The notes: a model not told the origin generated them from the letters alone. A DNA stretch of 64,000 bases from Neorhizobium alkalisoli (GCF_007829835.1 NZ_VIWP01000005.1:124001-188000), one strand, 5' to 3'; positions 32,503-41,639 are shown, counted from the first letter of the stretch. A program made the numbers and translations.

Positions 32503-34272
32503 ATGGCACGTACAGAAAAGAAGAAAGACGTCGTTCTCGTCGGCTTCGGCTGGACCGGCGCGATCATGGGCATCGAGCTTGCCAATGAAGGCCTCGAAGT
32601 TCTGGCGCTGGAACGCGGTCACGACCAGGCGACCGTTCCGGACTTCCAGTACCCGGAAATGATCGACGAACTGAAATACGGCATCCGCTACGGCATGATG
32701 GAAAAGCCGGCAAACACGACGGTCACCATCCGCCGCTCGCTGGATGAGACCGCCCTGCCTTACCGCAGCCTCGGCACCTTCCTGCTGGGTACCGGCGTGG
32801 GAGGCGCTGGCACGCACTGGAACGGCCTCAACTGGCGCCCGATGCAGTCGGAATACCACCTGAAGTCCTACGTGACCGAAAAGTTCGGTGCAGGCGTCAT
32901 GACGGAAGACATGACGATCCAGAACTATCCGGTCACCTATGACGAGCTGGAACCCTTCTTCGACCGTTTCGAAAAGGTCGCCGGCATTTCCGGTCAGGCC
33001 GGCAACGTCAAGGGCAAGATCGTCGAAGGCGGCAACCCGTTCGAAGCTCCGCGTTCGGACGACTACCCGATGCCGGCAATGCCCTCGACCTGGGACGGCG
33101 TAAAATTCCGCGATGCGGCCAAGGCTGCGGGTTATCACCCGTTCCCGTCGCCGGGCGGCATTGCCTCCAAGGACTATGTCAACGAATACAACATGCAGAT
33201 GGGCCCGTGTAACCACTGTGGTTTCTGCGAGCGCTACGGCTGCTACAACTATTCGAAGTCCTCGCCGCAGACGGCCATCATCGATGCCCTGAAGCGCAAG
33301 AAGAATTTCGAATACCGCGTCAACTCGGAAGTTCTGCGTGTCGAAAAGGCCGCCGACGGCAAGACCGTCACCGGCGTCACCTATTTCGACCACAAGACGG
33401 GCGAGGAAGTGTTCCAGCCGGCAGACCTGGTTATCCTGACCGCGTTTGCACTGAACAACGTCCATCTGATGCTCGTTTCGGGCATTGGCCAGCCTTACGA
33501 TCCCGTCACCAATGAAGGTGTCGTCGGCCGTAACTATGCCTACCAGATCACCGGCGGCTACACGCTGTTCTTCAAGGACGAAAACTTCAACCCCTTCATC
33601 GGCACGGGCGCCAACGGCTTCTGCATCGACGATTTCGGCATCGACAATATCGATTTCGCCAAGGAAGGCTTTATCGGTGGCGCCTACTGGCGTGCCGGCC
33701 AGACCAATGGTCAGCCGGGCCACACGATGGCGCTTCCGGCAGGCACCCCGTCCTGGGGCGCGGGCTGGAAGAAGGGCATTGGGGAATGGTACGGCCATTC
33801 GATGAACATCGGCGCCCACGGCTCCGTCATGTCCTATCGCGGCCACTATCTCGATCTCGACCCGACCTACAAGGACCGTCACGGCCGTCCGATGATGCGC
33901 ATGACCTATAACTGGCACCCGAACGAAATCCGCCAGACGCAGTTCATGAAGTCGAAGATGGAACCGCTCGCCAAGTCGATGAACCCGACCACGCTGCAGG
34001 AAGGTTTCAAGAAGGAAGGCGCCATGTTCGACGTCCGTCCTTACCAGACCACCCACAACACGGGCGGCACCGTCACCGGCTCCGACCCCAAGACCTCGGT
34101 TCTGAACCGCTACCTGCAGTCCTGGGATTGCCATAACCTGTTCGTCATGGGCGCCAACGTCTTCCCGCAGAACACGCAGTACAACCCGACCGGCATGGTC
34201 GGTGGCCTCGCCTACTGGGCGGTCCACCACATCCGCAAGGATTACCTGCCCAATCCGCGGCCGCTGGTGTGA
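32503..34272 (+). CDS. GMC-family flavoprotein dehydrogenase, alpha subunit
   Basis: A 589-residue FAD enzyme of the gluconate 2-dehydrogenase/FAD-glucose dehydrogenase type. The FAD-binding start is VVLVGFGWTGAIMGIELA, with a second FAD contact at GTGVGGAGTHWNG. A Cys-rich segment (CNHCGFCERYGC, about 237-248) resembles the region that binds an iron-sulfur cluster in related glucose dehydrogenases. The C-terminal QNTQYNPTGMVGG is the usual end of the flavin domain. It lacks a signal peptide and should be exported with the gamma subunit. The substrate (gluconate, glucose or another aldose) is not determined by sequence. Confidence 0.92.
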   Translation: MARTEKKKDVVLVGFGWTGAIMGIELANEGLEVLALERGHDQATVPDFQYPEMIDELKYGIRYGMMEKPANTTVTIRRSLDETALPYRSLGTFLLGTGVGGAGTHWNGLNWRPMQSEYHLKSYVTEKFGAGVMTEDMTIQNYPVTYDELEPFFDRFEKVAGISGQAGNVKGKIVEGGNPFEAPRSDDYPMPAMPSTWDGVKFRDAAKAAGYHPFPSPGGIASKDYVNEYNMQMGPCNHCGFCERYGCYNYSKSSPQTAIIDALKRKKNFEYRVNSEVLRVEKAADGKTVTGVTYFDHKTGEEVFQPADLVILTAFALNNVHLMLVSGIGQPYDPVTNEGVVGRNYAYQITGGYTLFFKDENFNPFIGTGANGFCIDDFGIDNIDFAKEGFIGGAYWRAGQTNGQPGHTMALPAGTPSWGAGWKKGIGEWYGHSMNIGAHGSVMSYRGHYLDLDPTYKDRHGRPMMRMTYNWHPNEIRQTQFMKSKMEPLAKSMNPTTLQEGFKKEGAMFDVRPYQTTHNTGGTVTGSDPKTSVLNRYLQSWDCHNLFVMGANVFPQNTQYNPTGMVGGLAYWAVHHIRKDYLPNPRPLV

Positions 34273-34283
34273 GGAGACAGACG

Positions 34284-35597
34284 ATGAAAACCTTTTTCCG
34301 TATCATCGGCACGCTCGTCGTGCTCGGCGTCGTCGCCCTTCTCGCCTTCATCTTCGTGCCGGTGCAGCGCACCGGCCCGGTCACCCAGCTTGCCGCCGAC
34401 TTCAAGCCGGCCAAGGGCCAGGGTGAATATGTCATGCGCGCCGGCGACTGCATGGCCTGTCATACGTCGGAGGGCGGCAAGCCCTTCGCCGGCGGCCGTG
34501 CGATCAACAGCCCGATGGGCGTGATCTACACGACCAACATCACCCCGGACAAGGAAACCGGCATCGGCACCTGGTCGCTGGACGATTTCCGTGCAGCGCT
34601 CTATGACGGCGTCGACAAGGAAGGCCACCACCTCTACCCGGCCATGCCTTACGACAGCTATCGCAAGCTTTCGGAAGAAGACGTCGTGGCCCTCTACGAC
34701 TACTTCATGAAGGAAGTTCAGCCGGTCAAGGCTGAGGTTCCGGAAACCAAGCTGGCCTTCCCGTTCAACATGCGCTTCGGCCTCAGAGCCTGGAACTGGC
34801 TCGCTCTCGGCGATGCCGGCTTCAAGCCGGATGCCAGCGAGGACGCCATGTTCAACCGTGGTGCCTATCTGGTCGAGGGTGCAGCCCACTGCGCCGCCTG
34901 CCATAGCCCGCGTAACCTGATGATGATGTCCTCCGGCACCAATGCCAAGGATGCGGCCTTCCTGTCCGGCGGCGAGATCGACGGCTTCACCGCCCCCGAT
35001 CTGCGTGGTCCGCAGAGCGGCCCGCAGCAGTGGACGACCGAGCAGCTGGCAGAATATCTGCTGACGGCCCGTAACGCCCATTCGTCGGCCACCGGCGAAA
35101 TGGCGCTCGCGATCCGCGACTCGCTGCAATACCTGACCAAGGACGACGCGATGGCGATCGCCACCTACCTGCGCAAGATCGGCGCCGGCAAGGGTGCTGC
35201 TCCCGTCGCCGAAAAGGCCGAGGTCACCCCGACACAGACCCTGCTGACGGATGCCAAGCCCGACATGCCGCTCGGTCCGCGCCTCTACCTCGACAACTGC
35301 GCCGCCTGCCATATCGTCAACGGCAAGGGTGCGGGCGAAACCTTCCCGGCACTCGACGGCAACTCGCTCGTCACCGCCAAGTCGGCCAAGGGCCTGATCA
35401 GCGTCATCCTGCATGGTGCCGAACTGCCCTCGACGGAACGGCGCCCGATGAAACTGCGCATGCAGGGTTACGACGACCGCCTCTCCGACGAGGAAGTCGC
35501 AACGCTCGCAACCTTCCTGCGCGACGGCTGGCACAACAAGGCTCCGGCCGTGACCGCCGCCGAAGTCAAGGCCGTCCGCGACGAAGCCCATCATTGA
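34284..35597 (+). CDS. Membrane-bound triheme cytochrome c subunit
   Basis: A 437-residue protein anchored by an uncleaved N-terminal helix (about 7-25). Three CxxCH heme sites are present: CMACH (56-60), CAACH (203-207) and CAACH (339-343). This is the standard cytochrome subunit of gluconate and glucose dehydrogenases, passing electrons from the flavoprotein to ubiquinone or a terminal oxidase. GAGGAG precedes ATG 34284, and the gene begins 11 bases after the flavoprotein stop. A strong terminator follows. Confidence 0.93.
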   Translation: MKTFFRIIGTLVVLGVVALLAFIFVPVQRTGPVTQLAADFKPAKGQGEYVMRAGDCMACHTSEGGKPFAGGRAINSPMGVIYTTNITPDKETGIGTWSLDDFRAALYDGVDKEGHHLYPAMPYDSYRKLSEEDVVALYDYFMKEVQPVKAEVPETKLAFPFNMRFGLRAWNWLALGDAGFKPDASEDAMFNRGAYLVEGAAHCAACHSPRNLMMMSSGTNAKDAAFLSGGEIDGFTAPDLRGPQSGPQQWTTEQLAEYLLTARNAHSSATGEMALAIRDSLQYLTKDDAMAIATYLRKIGAGKGAAPVAEKAEVTPTQTLLTDAKPDMPLGPRLYLDNCAACHIVNGKGAGETFPALDGNSLVTAKSAKGLISVILHGAELPSTERRPMKLRMQGYDDRLSDEEVATLATFLRDGWHNKAPAVTAAEVKAVRDEAHH

Positions 35598-35642
35598 TGG
35601 ATTCGCCCGGCGCTGTGAAAGCGCCAGGCGATCGGACAAAGA

Positions 35643-35680
35643 AAAACCCCGCTGCGGCAACGCGGCGGGGTTTTCTGTTT
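35643..35680. terminator. Terminator after the dehydrogenase operon
   Basis: AAAACCCCGCTGCG and CGCGGCGGGGTTTT form a 14-bp stem (one G-T wobble) with a GCAA loop at 35643-35674, followed by TTTTCTGTTT. The upstream A-run makes it usable from the minus strand too, for the TetR gene that ends at 35700. Confidence 0.88.
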
Positions 35681-35699
35681 GGATCGGGGCTGAAACTCG

Positions 35700-36341
35700 T
35701 CAGCGACAGTGGCCACCATGCTTTTCGATCAGCGGCCGAACGATGAGATCGACCCCGAAACGGAAACGCGCATCCTGATCCGGCTCCAGCAGCTGCCCCC
35801 AGATGGCCGCGACATGCGGATAGCGATCAAGATCGGGCGGCATCAGCTTTTCCGCCATCGGATGCTGCCCCGCTTCCGGCCTGCTCTGTTCGGCGAGTGC
35901 CTGTTCCTCGATCACGAAACCCAGCACGAAATAAAGGAGCGAGGTGAGGCCGCGGAAAGCCGATTGCCCATCCAGCCCCGCCCGCAACAGCGCAGCCGAC
36001 GCAACCTCCCCGACCAGCATGGCATTCGGCCGCGCGATGAATGTGCCGGCATAGACCCGTGCCCCATCCCGCCGCGACAGGAAGGCCTGACGAAGCGCGA
36101 TCGCAAGACTTTCGAGCGTTTCAGCGGCGTCACCCCTATCCACCATCTGCGCTGGAACATTGTCCAACAGAGCTTCGGCCATGTCGTCGAGCAGCGCCTG
36201 CTTATTGGGAAAATGCCAATAGAGGGCCGGCGCCTGCACGCCCAGCGCATCCGCAAGCTTGCGCATCGTCAGCCCTTCCAACCCTGCTCTGTCCAGAAGG
36301 TCCAGCGCCGTCCGGACGATAGTCTGCTTTTCCAGCTTCAT
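35700..36341 (-). CDS. TetR family regulator (TetR C-terminal type)
   Basis: A 213-residue repressor. The N-terminal helix-turn-helix (about 22-45, LTMRKLADALGVQAPALYWHF) is the form found in true TetR-class regulators, and the C-terminal domain resembles TetR_C. It is divergent from the small gene at 36408, with a perfect 36-bp palindrome in the 66-base gap, so it most likely represses both genes. The ligand is unknown. Confidence 0.9.
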   Translation of the reverse strand: MKLEKQTIVRTALDLLDRAGLEGLTMRKLADALGVQAPALYWHFPNKQALLDDMAEALLDNVPAQMVDRGDAAETLESLAIALRQAFLSRRDGARVYAGTFIARPNAMLVGEVASAALLRAGLDGQSAFRGLTSLLYFVLGFVIEEQALAEQSRPEAGQHPMAEKLMPPDLDRYPHVAAIWGQLLEPDQDARFRFGVDLIVRPLIEKHGGHCR

Positions 36342-36360
36342 GCGAATCTCCTTCTTGCCA

Positions 36361-36396
36361 ACTTAACACCGTTAAATTAATTTAACGGTGTTAAGT
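36361..36396. promoter_or_regulatory. Perfect 36-bp palindrome, TetR operator
   Basis: The left arm ACTTAACACCGTTAAATT is followed immediately by its exact reverse complement. It ends two bases before the GGAGG ribosome site of the gene at 36408 and lies 20 bases upstream of the tetR start, so a bound repressor would block both directions. Confidence 0.85.
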
Positions 36397-36407
36397 TGGA
36401 GGCCATC

Positions 36408-36800
36408 ATGAAATTGGACACTGAAAATTTCCCGCTCGTCTGGCTGCGCGAACATGAAGACGAGCACGATCATAATGATGAAAAGGAAATTGCCGCCTTC
36501 GAGGCGCTGCTGCACCAGAGCAGGCCATTCGCGATCATCGTGGAAAAGCCACCGCAATTCCTGCCGAAGGATCGGCTGTATCCCGAGGAAAAGGTGAAAC
36601 GCGCAAAACTCTTCAAGTCACACCGGGCCGACCTGTCGCGTCTCTGCGTTGGCTTCATCGTTATCATGCGGGAGACGCCGCTCTCGCTGCCAGTGCGAAA
36701 AGCGGTCGAAGGCCTGACGGCCGCCATGGGCGTGCCACTGAATTTCGCTGCCGACGCCATGACCGCTGAAGCGATCGCAAGGGAGCGCCTGCAGGTGTGA
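36408..36800 (+). CDS. Hypothetical protein under TetR control
   Basis: A 130-residue soluble protein starting MKLDTENFPLVWLREHEDEH. It has an acidic/His-rich stretch near the N-terminus (EHEDEHDHNDEKE, about 14-26) that could bind metal, then a mixed alpha/beta body (…FAIIVEKPPQFLPKDR…, …RLCVGFIVIM…). I do not recognise the family. GGAGG lies just before the start and touches the palindromic operator, so expression should be switched by the divergent TetR repressor. Confidence 0.7.
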   Translation: MKLDTENFPLVWLREHEDEHDHNDEKEIAAFEALLHQSRPFAIIVEKPPQFLPKDRLYPEEKVKRAKLFKSHRADLSRLCVGFIVIMRETPLSLPVRKAVEGLTAAMGVPLNFAADAMTAEAIARERLQV

Positions 36801-36833
36801 GCCCAGCAGGCGATCTCTCTTGCAAATTTGAAG

Positions 36834-38009
36834 TCAGGAAAGCTTCACCCAACCACCATTCTTCTTCGAAGACGCCACGCAGGCTTCCACGAAAGCCACG
36901 CCCTTCACCCCGTCATCGACGGTCGGGTAGATCACGGCCTTGTCGACCGCCACACCCTTCTTGGCCGCGTTGATCGCATGCGCAGCCTCGGTATAGATCG
37001 TCGCAAAAGCTTCGAGATAACCTTCCGGGTGACCCGACGGGATGCGGCTGACGCGGCCAGCCGCAGCCCCTGCCCCGGCGCCATTGCGGGTGATCAGCCG
37101 CTTCTGTTCGCCGAACGGCGTGAACCAGAGATAATTCGGGTTTTCCTGCGCCCATTCGATACCGCCCTTGGTGCCATAGACACGCAGGCGAAGGCCGTTT
37201 TCATTGCCTGGCGCGACCTGGCTGCACCAGAGCATGCCCTTGGCGCCGCCTTCGAAGCGCAGCATCACATGCGCATTGTCATCCAGCCTGCGGCCCTCGA
37301 CAAAACTGTCGAGATCGGCGCTAAGACTTTCCAGCGAAAGCCCGGTGACGAAAGAGGCAAGATTATAGGCATGCGTTCCGATATCGCCGGTCGAACCGCC
37401 GGCGCCGGACTGTGCCGGATCGGTACGCCAGACGGCGCCCTTGGCACCGGTCTGCTCGACAGCCTCGGTCAGCCAGTCCTGCGCATATTCCACCTGCACG
37501 ACCCGAAGCGTGCCCAGTTCGCCATTGGCGATCATTTCGCGCGCCTGCCGCACCATCGGATAGCCGGTATAGTTATGGGTGAGGATGAACAGCGCACCGC
37601 TGTCGTCGGCCGCCTTCTTCAGCTTCTTCGCGTCAGCCAGATTGGAGGTCAGCGGCTTGTCGCAGATCACATGAATACCGCGCTTCAAGAATTCTTTCGC
37701 CGCTTCGTAATGCACATGGTTCGGCGTGACGATCGACACCGCCTCGATCCCGTCCTTCAGTCGCGCCTCGCGGATCGCCATCTCCTTGTAGGAGGCATAG
37801 GTGCGCGACGGATCGAGCCCCAGTTCCTGCCCCGATGCCATCGCCTTTTCCGGCGTCGAGGACAGAGCGCCGGCAACCAGCTCGAACCGGTCATCCAGCC
37901 GTGCCGCCATCCGGTGCACTGCACCGATAAAGGCACCCGAACCGCCGCCCACCATGCCGAGCCGGATACGGGCCTCGCGCGCTGCTTCCTGTCTGCCTTC
38001 GATCGTCAT
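36834..38009 (-). CDS. Gfo/Idh/MocA family sugar dehydrogenase
   Basis: A 391-residue NAD(P)-dependent oxidoreductase. The Rossmann motif is GMVGGGSGAFIG (about 18-29). The catalytic Lys lies in VICDKPL, the family's EKP position, and the substrate domain includes GGSTGDIGTHAYNL, which carries the His of the active site. GGGAGA fixes ATG 38009. It follows the isomerase-like gene after 73 bases and is last in the sugar block, so it probably oxidises a sugar, inositol or sugar acid taken up by the adjacent ABC transporter. The exact substrate is unknown. Confidence 0.9.
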   Translation of the reverse strand: MTIEGRQEAAREARIRLGMVGGGSGAFIGAVHRMAARLDDRFELVAGALSSTPEKAMASGQELGLDPSRTYASYKEMAIREARLKDGIEAVSIVTPNHVHYEAAKEFLKRGIHVICDKPLTSNLADAKKLKKAADDSGALFILTHNYTGYPMVRQAREMIANGELGTLRVVQVEYAQDWLTEAVEQTGAKGAVWRTDPAQSGAGGSTGDIGTHAYNLASFVTGLSLESLSADLDSFVEGRRLDDNAHVMLRFEGGAKGMLWCSQVAPGNENGLRLRVYGTKGGIEWAQENPNYLWFTPFGEQKRLITRNGAGAGAAAGRVSRIPSGHPEGYLEAFATIYTEAAHAINAAKKGVAVDKAVIYPTVDDGVKGVAFVEACVASSKKNGGWVKLS

Positions 38010-38082
38010 CAAAAATCTCCCTGCAATCTTTCTACCGCACAAAAATACCCTCCTCTGTCGATCGGCAAAGGAGGGCCTGCTG

Positions 38083-39141
38083 TTAACGCGACAGCCCGAG
38101 CATCCGCCTGTTCGCCGCCTCGTCGGTGCCGCCGGAGGCGAAATCGTCAAACGCCTTTTCGGTGACCTTGATGATATGCGCCCGCACGAATTCCGAACCT
38201 TCGCGCGCACCGTCCTCGGAGTTCTTCAGCGCGCATTCCCACTCGACCACGGCCCAGCCATCGAAATCATTGGCGGTCAGCTTCGAAAACACCGCCCCGA
38301 AATCCACCTGCCCGTCGCCAAGCGAGCGGAACCGGCCAGCGCGGTTCACCCAGCCCTGATAGCCGCCATACACGCCCTGCCGCCCGGTCGGATTGAACTC
38401 CGCGTCCTTGACGTGGAACATTTTTATCCGGTCTTTGTAGATGTCGATATTGTCGAGATAATCGAGGCATTGCAGCACGTAATGCGACGGATCGTAGAGC
38501 ATGTTGGCGCGCGGATGGTTTTTCACCCGCTCCAGGAACATCTCGAACGTGACGCCGTCATGCAGGTCTTCGCCGGGGTGGATCTCGTAGCAGACATCGA
38601 CGCCGTTTTCGTCGGCGTGGTCGAGGATCGGCTTCCAGCGTTTTGCCAGCTCGTCGAAGGCGGTCTCGACAAGGCCGGCCGGGCGCTGCGGCCAGGGATA
38701 GAGATAGGGCCAGGCAAGCGCGCCGGAAAAGGTCGCATGCGCCTTGATGCCGAGATGTCTTGACGCCGTCAGCGCCATCTTCACCTGATCCACCGCCCAT
38801 TCCTGCCGGGCTTTTGGATTGCCGCGCACTTCCGGTGCGGCAAAACCATCAAAGCCTTCGTCATAGGCGGGATGAACGGCAACGAGCTGGCCCTGAAGAT
38901 GGGTCGAAAGCTCGGTCACCTCGATGCCGTTCTGCCGGGCTACGCCGGCGAATTCGTCGCAATAATCCTTGGAGGTCGAGGCTTTTTTCAGGTCGATCAG
39001 CTGGCCGGCCCAGGTCGGCACCTGTACGCCGATATAGCCCTTGTCGGCTGCCCATTTGGTGATCCCGTCCCAGGAATTGAACGGCGCCTCGTCGCCTGCA
39101 AACTGGCCGAGAAAGATGGCCGGGCCCTTGATCGTCTTCAT
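38083..39141 (-). CDS. Sugar phosphate isomerase/epimerase family TIM-barrel protein
   Basis: A 352-residue protein of the xylose isomerase-like TIM barrel (AP endonuclease family 2) group, common beside Gfo/Idh/MocA dehydrogenases in sugar and inositol catabolism. Metal-ligand positions of the fold are visible in DVCYEIHPGEDLHDG, NMLYDPSHYVLQ, FHVKDAEF and VVEWECALK. ATG 39141 is chosen (AGAGGA upstream). It lies between the ABC transporter genes and the dehydrogenase on the same strand. Isomerase or epimerase activity on the imported sugar is inferred from the fold and context. Confidence 0.87.
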   Translation of the reverse strand: MKTIKGPAIFLGQFAGDEAPFNSWDGITKWAADKGYIGVQVPTWAGQLIDLKKASTSKDYCDEFAGVARQNGIEVTELSTHLQGQLVAVHPAYDEGFDGFAAPEVRGNPKARQEWAVDQVKMALTASRHLGIKAHATFSGALAWPYLYPWPQRPAGLVETAFDELAKRWKPILDHADENGVDVCYEIHPGEDLHDGVTFEMFLERVKNHPRANMLYDPSHYVLQCLDYLDNIDIYKDRIKMFHVKDAEFNPTGRQGVYGGYQGWVNRAGRFRSLGDGQVDFGAVFSKLTANDFDGWAVVEWECALKNSEDGAREGSEFVRAHIIKVTEKAFDDFASGGTDEAANRRMLGLSR

Positions 39142-39191
39142 GAAAATCGTCCTCTTCACAGATTTGGAATGTCAGCGAGATCGCCTCCACA

Positions 39192-39307
39192 CCTCATTCC
39201 TGTGCTTGTCACAGGAATCCAGCAACCGCGCGTCTGCGCGGTGAAAGACTCTATTCAGCCCAAGGACTTGGGCTGGCTGGATCCCTGTGACAAGCACAGG
39301 GATGAGG
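39192..39307. repeat. Mosaic palindromic repeat, type B, copy 1
   Basis: The element starts CCTCATTCCTGTGCTTGTCA and ends with GTGACAAGCACAGGGATGAGG. It contains internal hairpins (GCGCGTCTGCGCG; AGCCCAAGGACTTGGGCT). An inverted second copy lies at 41640-41755. Confidence 0.85.
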
Positions 39308-39358
39308 TTAGGAGGGTAAGGCGCCTATCGTAGAAAACAACAGGCGCCACTACGTTTC

Positions 39359-40324
39359 TCAGAACGGCGAATCCGGGAAATAGAACCCCTTCGCATTCTC
39401 CTTGGTGACCAGCGTCGCATCCAGAATATAGCTGCCGGAGACCGGAACCTGATCGTAGAAGTTCGCCGCCGTCAGCTGCAGCGCCGTTCCAACCATCGCC
39501 GGCGGATACAGCACGTCGACGGGGATCATCTTGTCGCCATCCATGACCTTCTTGACCATGTCCTTGGAGCCGGCGCCGCCCACGACATATTTGATATCCG
39601 TGCGCTTGGCCTGCGAAATGGCTTCCAGCACGCCGACCGCCATGTCGTCGTCCTGGCACCAGACCACATCGATCTTCTGGTACTTGGTCAGAAAGTCCTG
39701 CATCACCTTGAACGCATCGTCGCGGCTCCAGTTGCCGAACTGGCGATCGAGGATTTTGACCTTCGAACCGGCAATGCCCTTGTCGAAACCGTCCTGGCGC
39801 TGCTGGTCGATCGGGATCGGCAGGCCGCGGATGATGACGACCTGCGCATCCGGCGTCGTCTTGGCAATGTATTTGCCGGCGACTTCGCCGAGTGCCGGGT
39901 TGTTGCCGGCCACATAAAGATCGCGGATCGTGCCGTCATTGACCGAAGGCGCGCGGTCGACCAGCGCCACGAATTTTCCCGCATCCTTGACCTGCTGGAT
40001 GGCGTTGACGAGCGGATCCGGATCCGATGGCAGGATGACCAGCGCATCGATGCCCTGTACTGCAAGATCCTGCACCGCATTGGCCTGGCTTGCCGCATCC
40101 GGCGACGTCTTGACGATGACATTGAGCCCCTTGTGCTCGGCCATCAAGAGCTTTGCGACGCGCTCTGCGTGATAGACCACGCCACCCGTCCAGCCATGGT
40201 CGGCAGCCGGAATGGATACGCCGATGGTGATCTTCTTGCCTTCCTGTGCAAGCGCCAGGCCGGGGGCTGCAACGGCGGCGGCAACAAGGCCCGCCGCACC
40301 AAGCCCGAATGTTCTTCTCTGCAT
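39359..40324 (-). CDS. Sugar ABC transporter substrate-binding protein, CUT2 type
   Basis: A 321-residue periplasmic binding protein of the ribose/xylose-binding (Peripla_BP_4) family. The signal peptide is MQRRTFGLGAAGLVAAAVAA and cleavage is near ALAQ (residue 27). Family features are ITIGVSIPAADHGWTGGV and LVILPSDPDPLVNAIQQ, with Asp/Arg/Asn sugar contacts (VALVDRAPS, IPIDQQRQDGF). Together with the permease and ATPase upstream it forms a pentose or hexose importer. A type B repeat separates it from the isomerase-like gene and a RIME-like repeat from the permease. Confidence 0.93.
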   Translation of the reverse strand: MQRRTFGLGAAGLVAAAVAAPGLALAQEGKKITIGVSIPAADHGWTGGVVYHAERVAKLLMAEHKGLNVIVKTSPDAASQANAVQDLAVQGIDALVILPSDPDPLVNAIQQVKDAGKFVALVDRAPSVNDGTIRDLYVAGNNPALGEVAGKYIAKTTPDAQVVIIRGLPIPIDQQRQDGFDKGIAGSKVKILDRQFGNWSRDDAFKVMQDFLTKYQKIDVVWCQDDDMAVGVLEAISQAKRTDIKYVVGGAGSKDMVKKVMDGDKMIPVDVLYPPAMVGTALQLTAANFYDQVPVSGSYILDATLVTKENAKGFYFPDSPF

Positions 40325-40410
40325 CTTCTCTCTCCCAGTGTTTTAAGGGGTCTCCTCCAGAACCGGACACGCCCCAGACGTCCGGCCGATTTTTATGCTT
40401 CATCGGTGGC

Positions 40411-40551
40411 AGCCCCTCATCCGGCTGCCGCCACCTTCTCCCCGCATACGGGGAGAAGGGATATGCCGTGCCCTCTCCGCTCTGCCGCCACCCTCTCGTC
40501 GGGCAAGTCCCCTCTCCCCGTCAAAACGGGGAGAGGGTTAGGGTGAGGGGC
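40411..40551. repeat. RIME-like intergenic palindromic repeat, copy 2
   Basis: The element is bounded by AGCCCCTCATCCGGCTGCCG and GGTGAGGGGCA. Two hairpins are present: CTTCTCCCC…GGGGAGAAG and CCCTCTCCCCG…CGGGGAGAGGG. It is inserted between the permease and binding protein genes. Confidence 0.85.
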
Positions 40552-40564
40552 AGACGCAGCGTCA

Positions 40565-41569
40565 TCACCTCCGCATCAGCGACCTTTGCACCAGCATGGC
40601 GATGATGATGATCGCCCCCTGGATCGCCCCAATCAGGTATTCGCTGACAAAGTTCGAAAGCAGCATGATATTGCCGACGATTTCCAGAATGAACGCGCCG
40701 CAGACCGTTCCCCAGATGCGGCCTACCCCGCCCCTCAAGGCCGTGCCGCCGACCACCACAGCGGTGATCGCCTGCAATTCCCACAGAATGCCGGTCGTGG
40801 CCGAAGTCGAGCCAAGCCGCGGCACATAGATCAGCACCGCGACGGCCACACAAAGTCCCTGCACGACATAGGCGATGGTGCGCACCCGATTGACCTTGAT
40901 GCCGGAATAACGCGCCACATCCTCGTTCGAGCCGGTGGCCAGCAGATGGCGACCGTAACGGGTGCGATAGAGCACGAAGGCTGCAATCGCGGCAGTGACG
41001 AAAATCGCGACGATCGGGATCGGCACGCCCAAAAGATTGCCGAAATAGACCGGCCGGTAGAGTGCCTGCAATTCGCGGTCTTTCAGCGTGATCGCGCCGC
41101 CTTGAGACAGCCAGGTGGTCAGTCCGCGAAAAATGCCCATCGTGCCGAGCGTGGCAATGAACGGTTCGATCTTGCCGACGGTGGTGATCAGCCCGTTCGC
41201 CAGCCCGCAGGCAGCGCCCAGAACGAGCGCCAGCAACATGGCGCAGGCGAGCAGCAGAACCGGATCGGCAATCGCCCCGGAATTCAAAAACAGGATCATC
41301 AGGCTCGCCACGAAGGCGACCATCGAGCCGACCGAAAGATCGAGCCCGCCCGACGAGATCACATAGGTTGCCCCGAGCGCGATGATGGCGACGAAGGCGC
41401 TGCGGGTAATGACGTTCAGAAGATTGGCGACAGAGACGAAATTCGGATTGGCGAAATAACCAAGCACGAGAAGAAGTGCGAGCGCGATGAAGGGTGCGAC
41501 GGCGGCAAGATCCCAGTCGCGCGATGTCTTTGGCGTTTTGGCCGGCGTCTGGCCGGTGACTGCGCTCAT
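40565..41569 (-). CDS. Sugar ABC transporter permease, CUT2 type
   Basis: A 334-residue inner-membrane protein with eight to ten hydrophobic helices, of the RbsC/XylH family. Family marks are the ATYVISSGGLDLSVGSMVA segment, the CGLANGLITTVGKIEPFIATLG loop and the late ELQAITAVVVGGTALRGGVG block. It forms the channel for the sugar imported by the adjacent binding protein and ATPase. A type B repeat separates it from the ATPase gene. Confidence 0.93.
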   Translation of the reverse strand: MSAVTGQTPAKTPKTSRDWDLAAVAPFIALALLLVLGYFANPNFVSVANLLNVITRSAFVAIIALGATYVISSGGLDLSVGSMVAFVASLMILFLNSGAIADPVLLLACAMLLALVLGAACGLANGLITTVGKIEPFIATLGTMGIFRGLTTWLSQGGAITLKDRELQALYRPVYFGNLLGVPIPIVAIFVTAAIAAFVLYRTRYGRHLLATGSNEDVARYSGIKVNRVRTIAYVVQGLCVAVAVLIYVPRLGSTSATTGILWELQAITAVVVGGTALRGGVGRIWGTVCGAFILEIVGNIMLLSNFVSEYLIGAIQGAIIIIAMLVQRSLMRR

Positions 41570-41639
41570 GACGCGGCTCCCGTATGGCTAAATATTCTAG
41601 GGGATGCCTTGGGGGAAGAGCCGAAAGCGATGTCTCCAA

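Noticed and set aside
32494..34230. A 578-codon open frame on the minus strand opposite the GMC flavoprotein
   Set aside because: The plus strand encodes an obvious dehydrogenase in an operon; the reverse frame has no recognisable domain or ribosome site.
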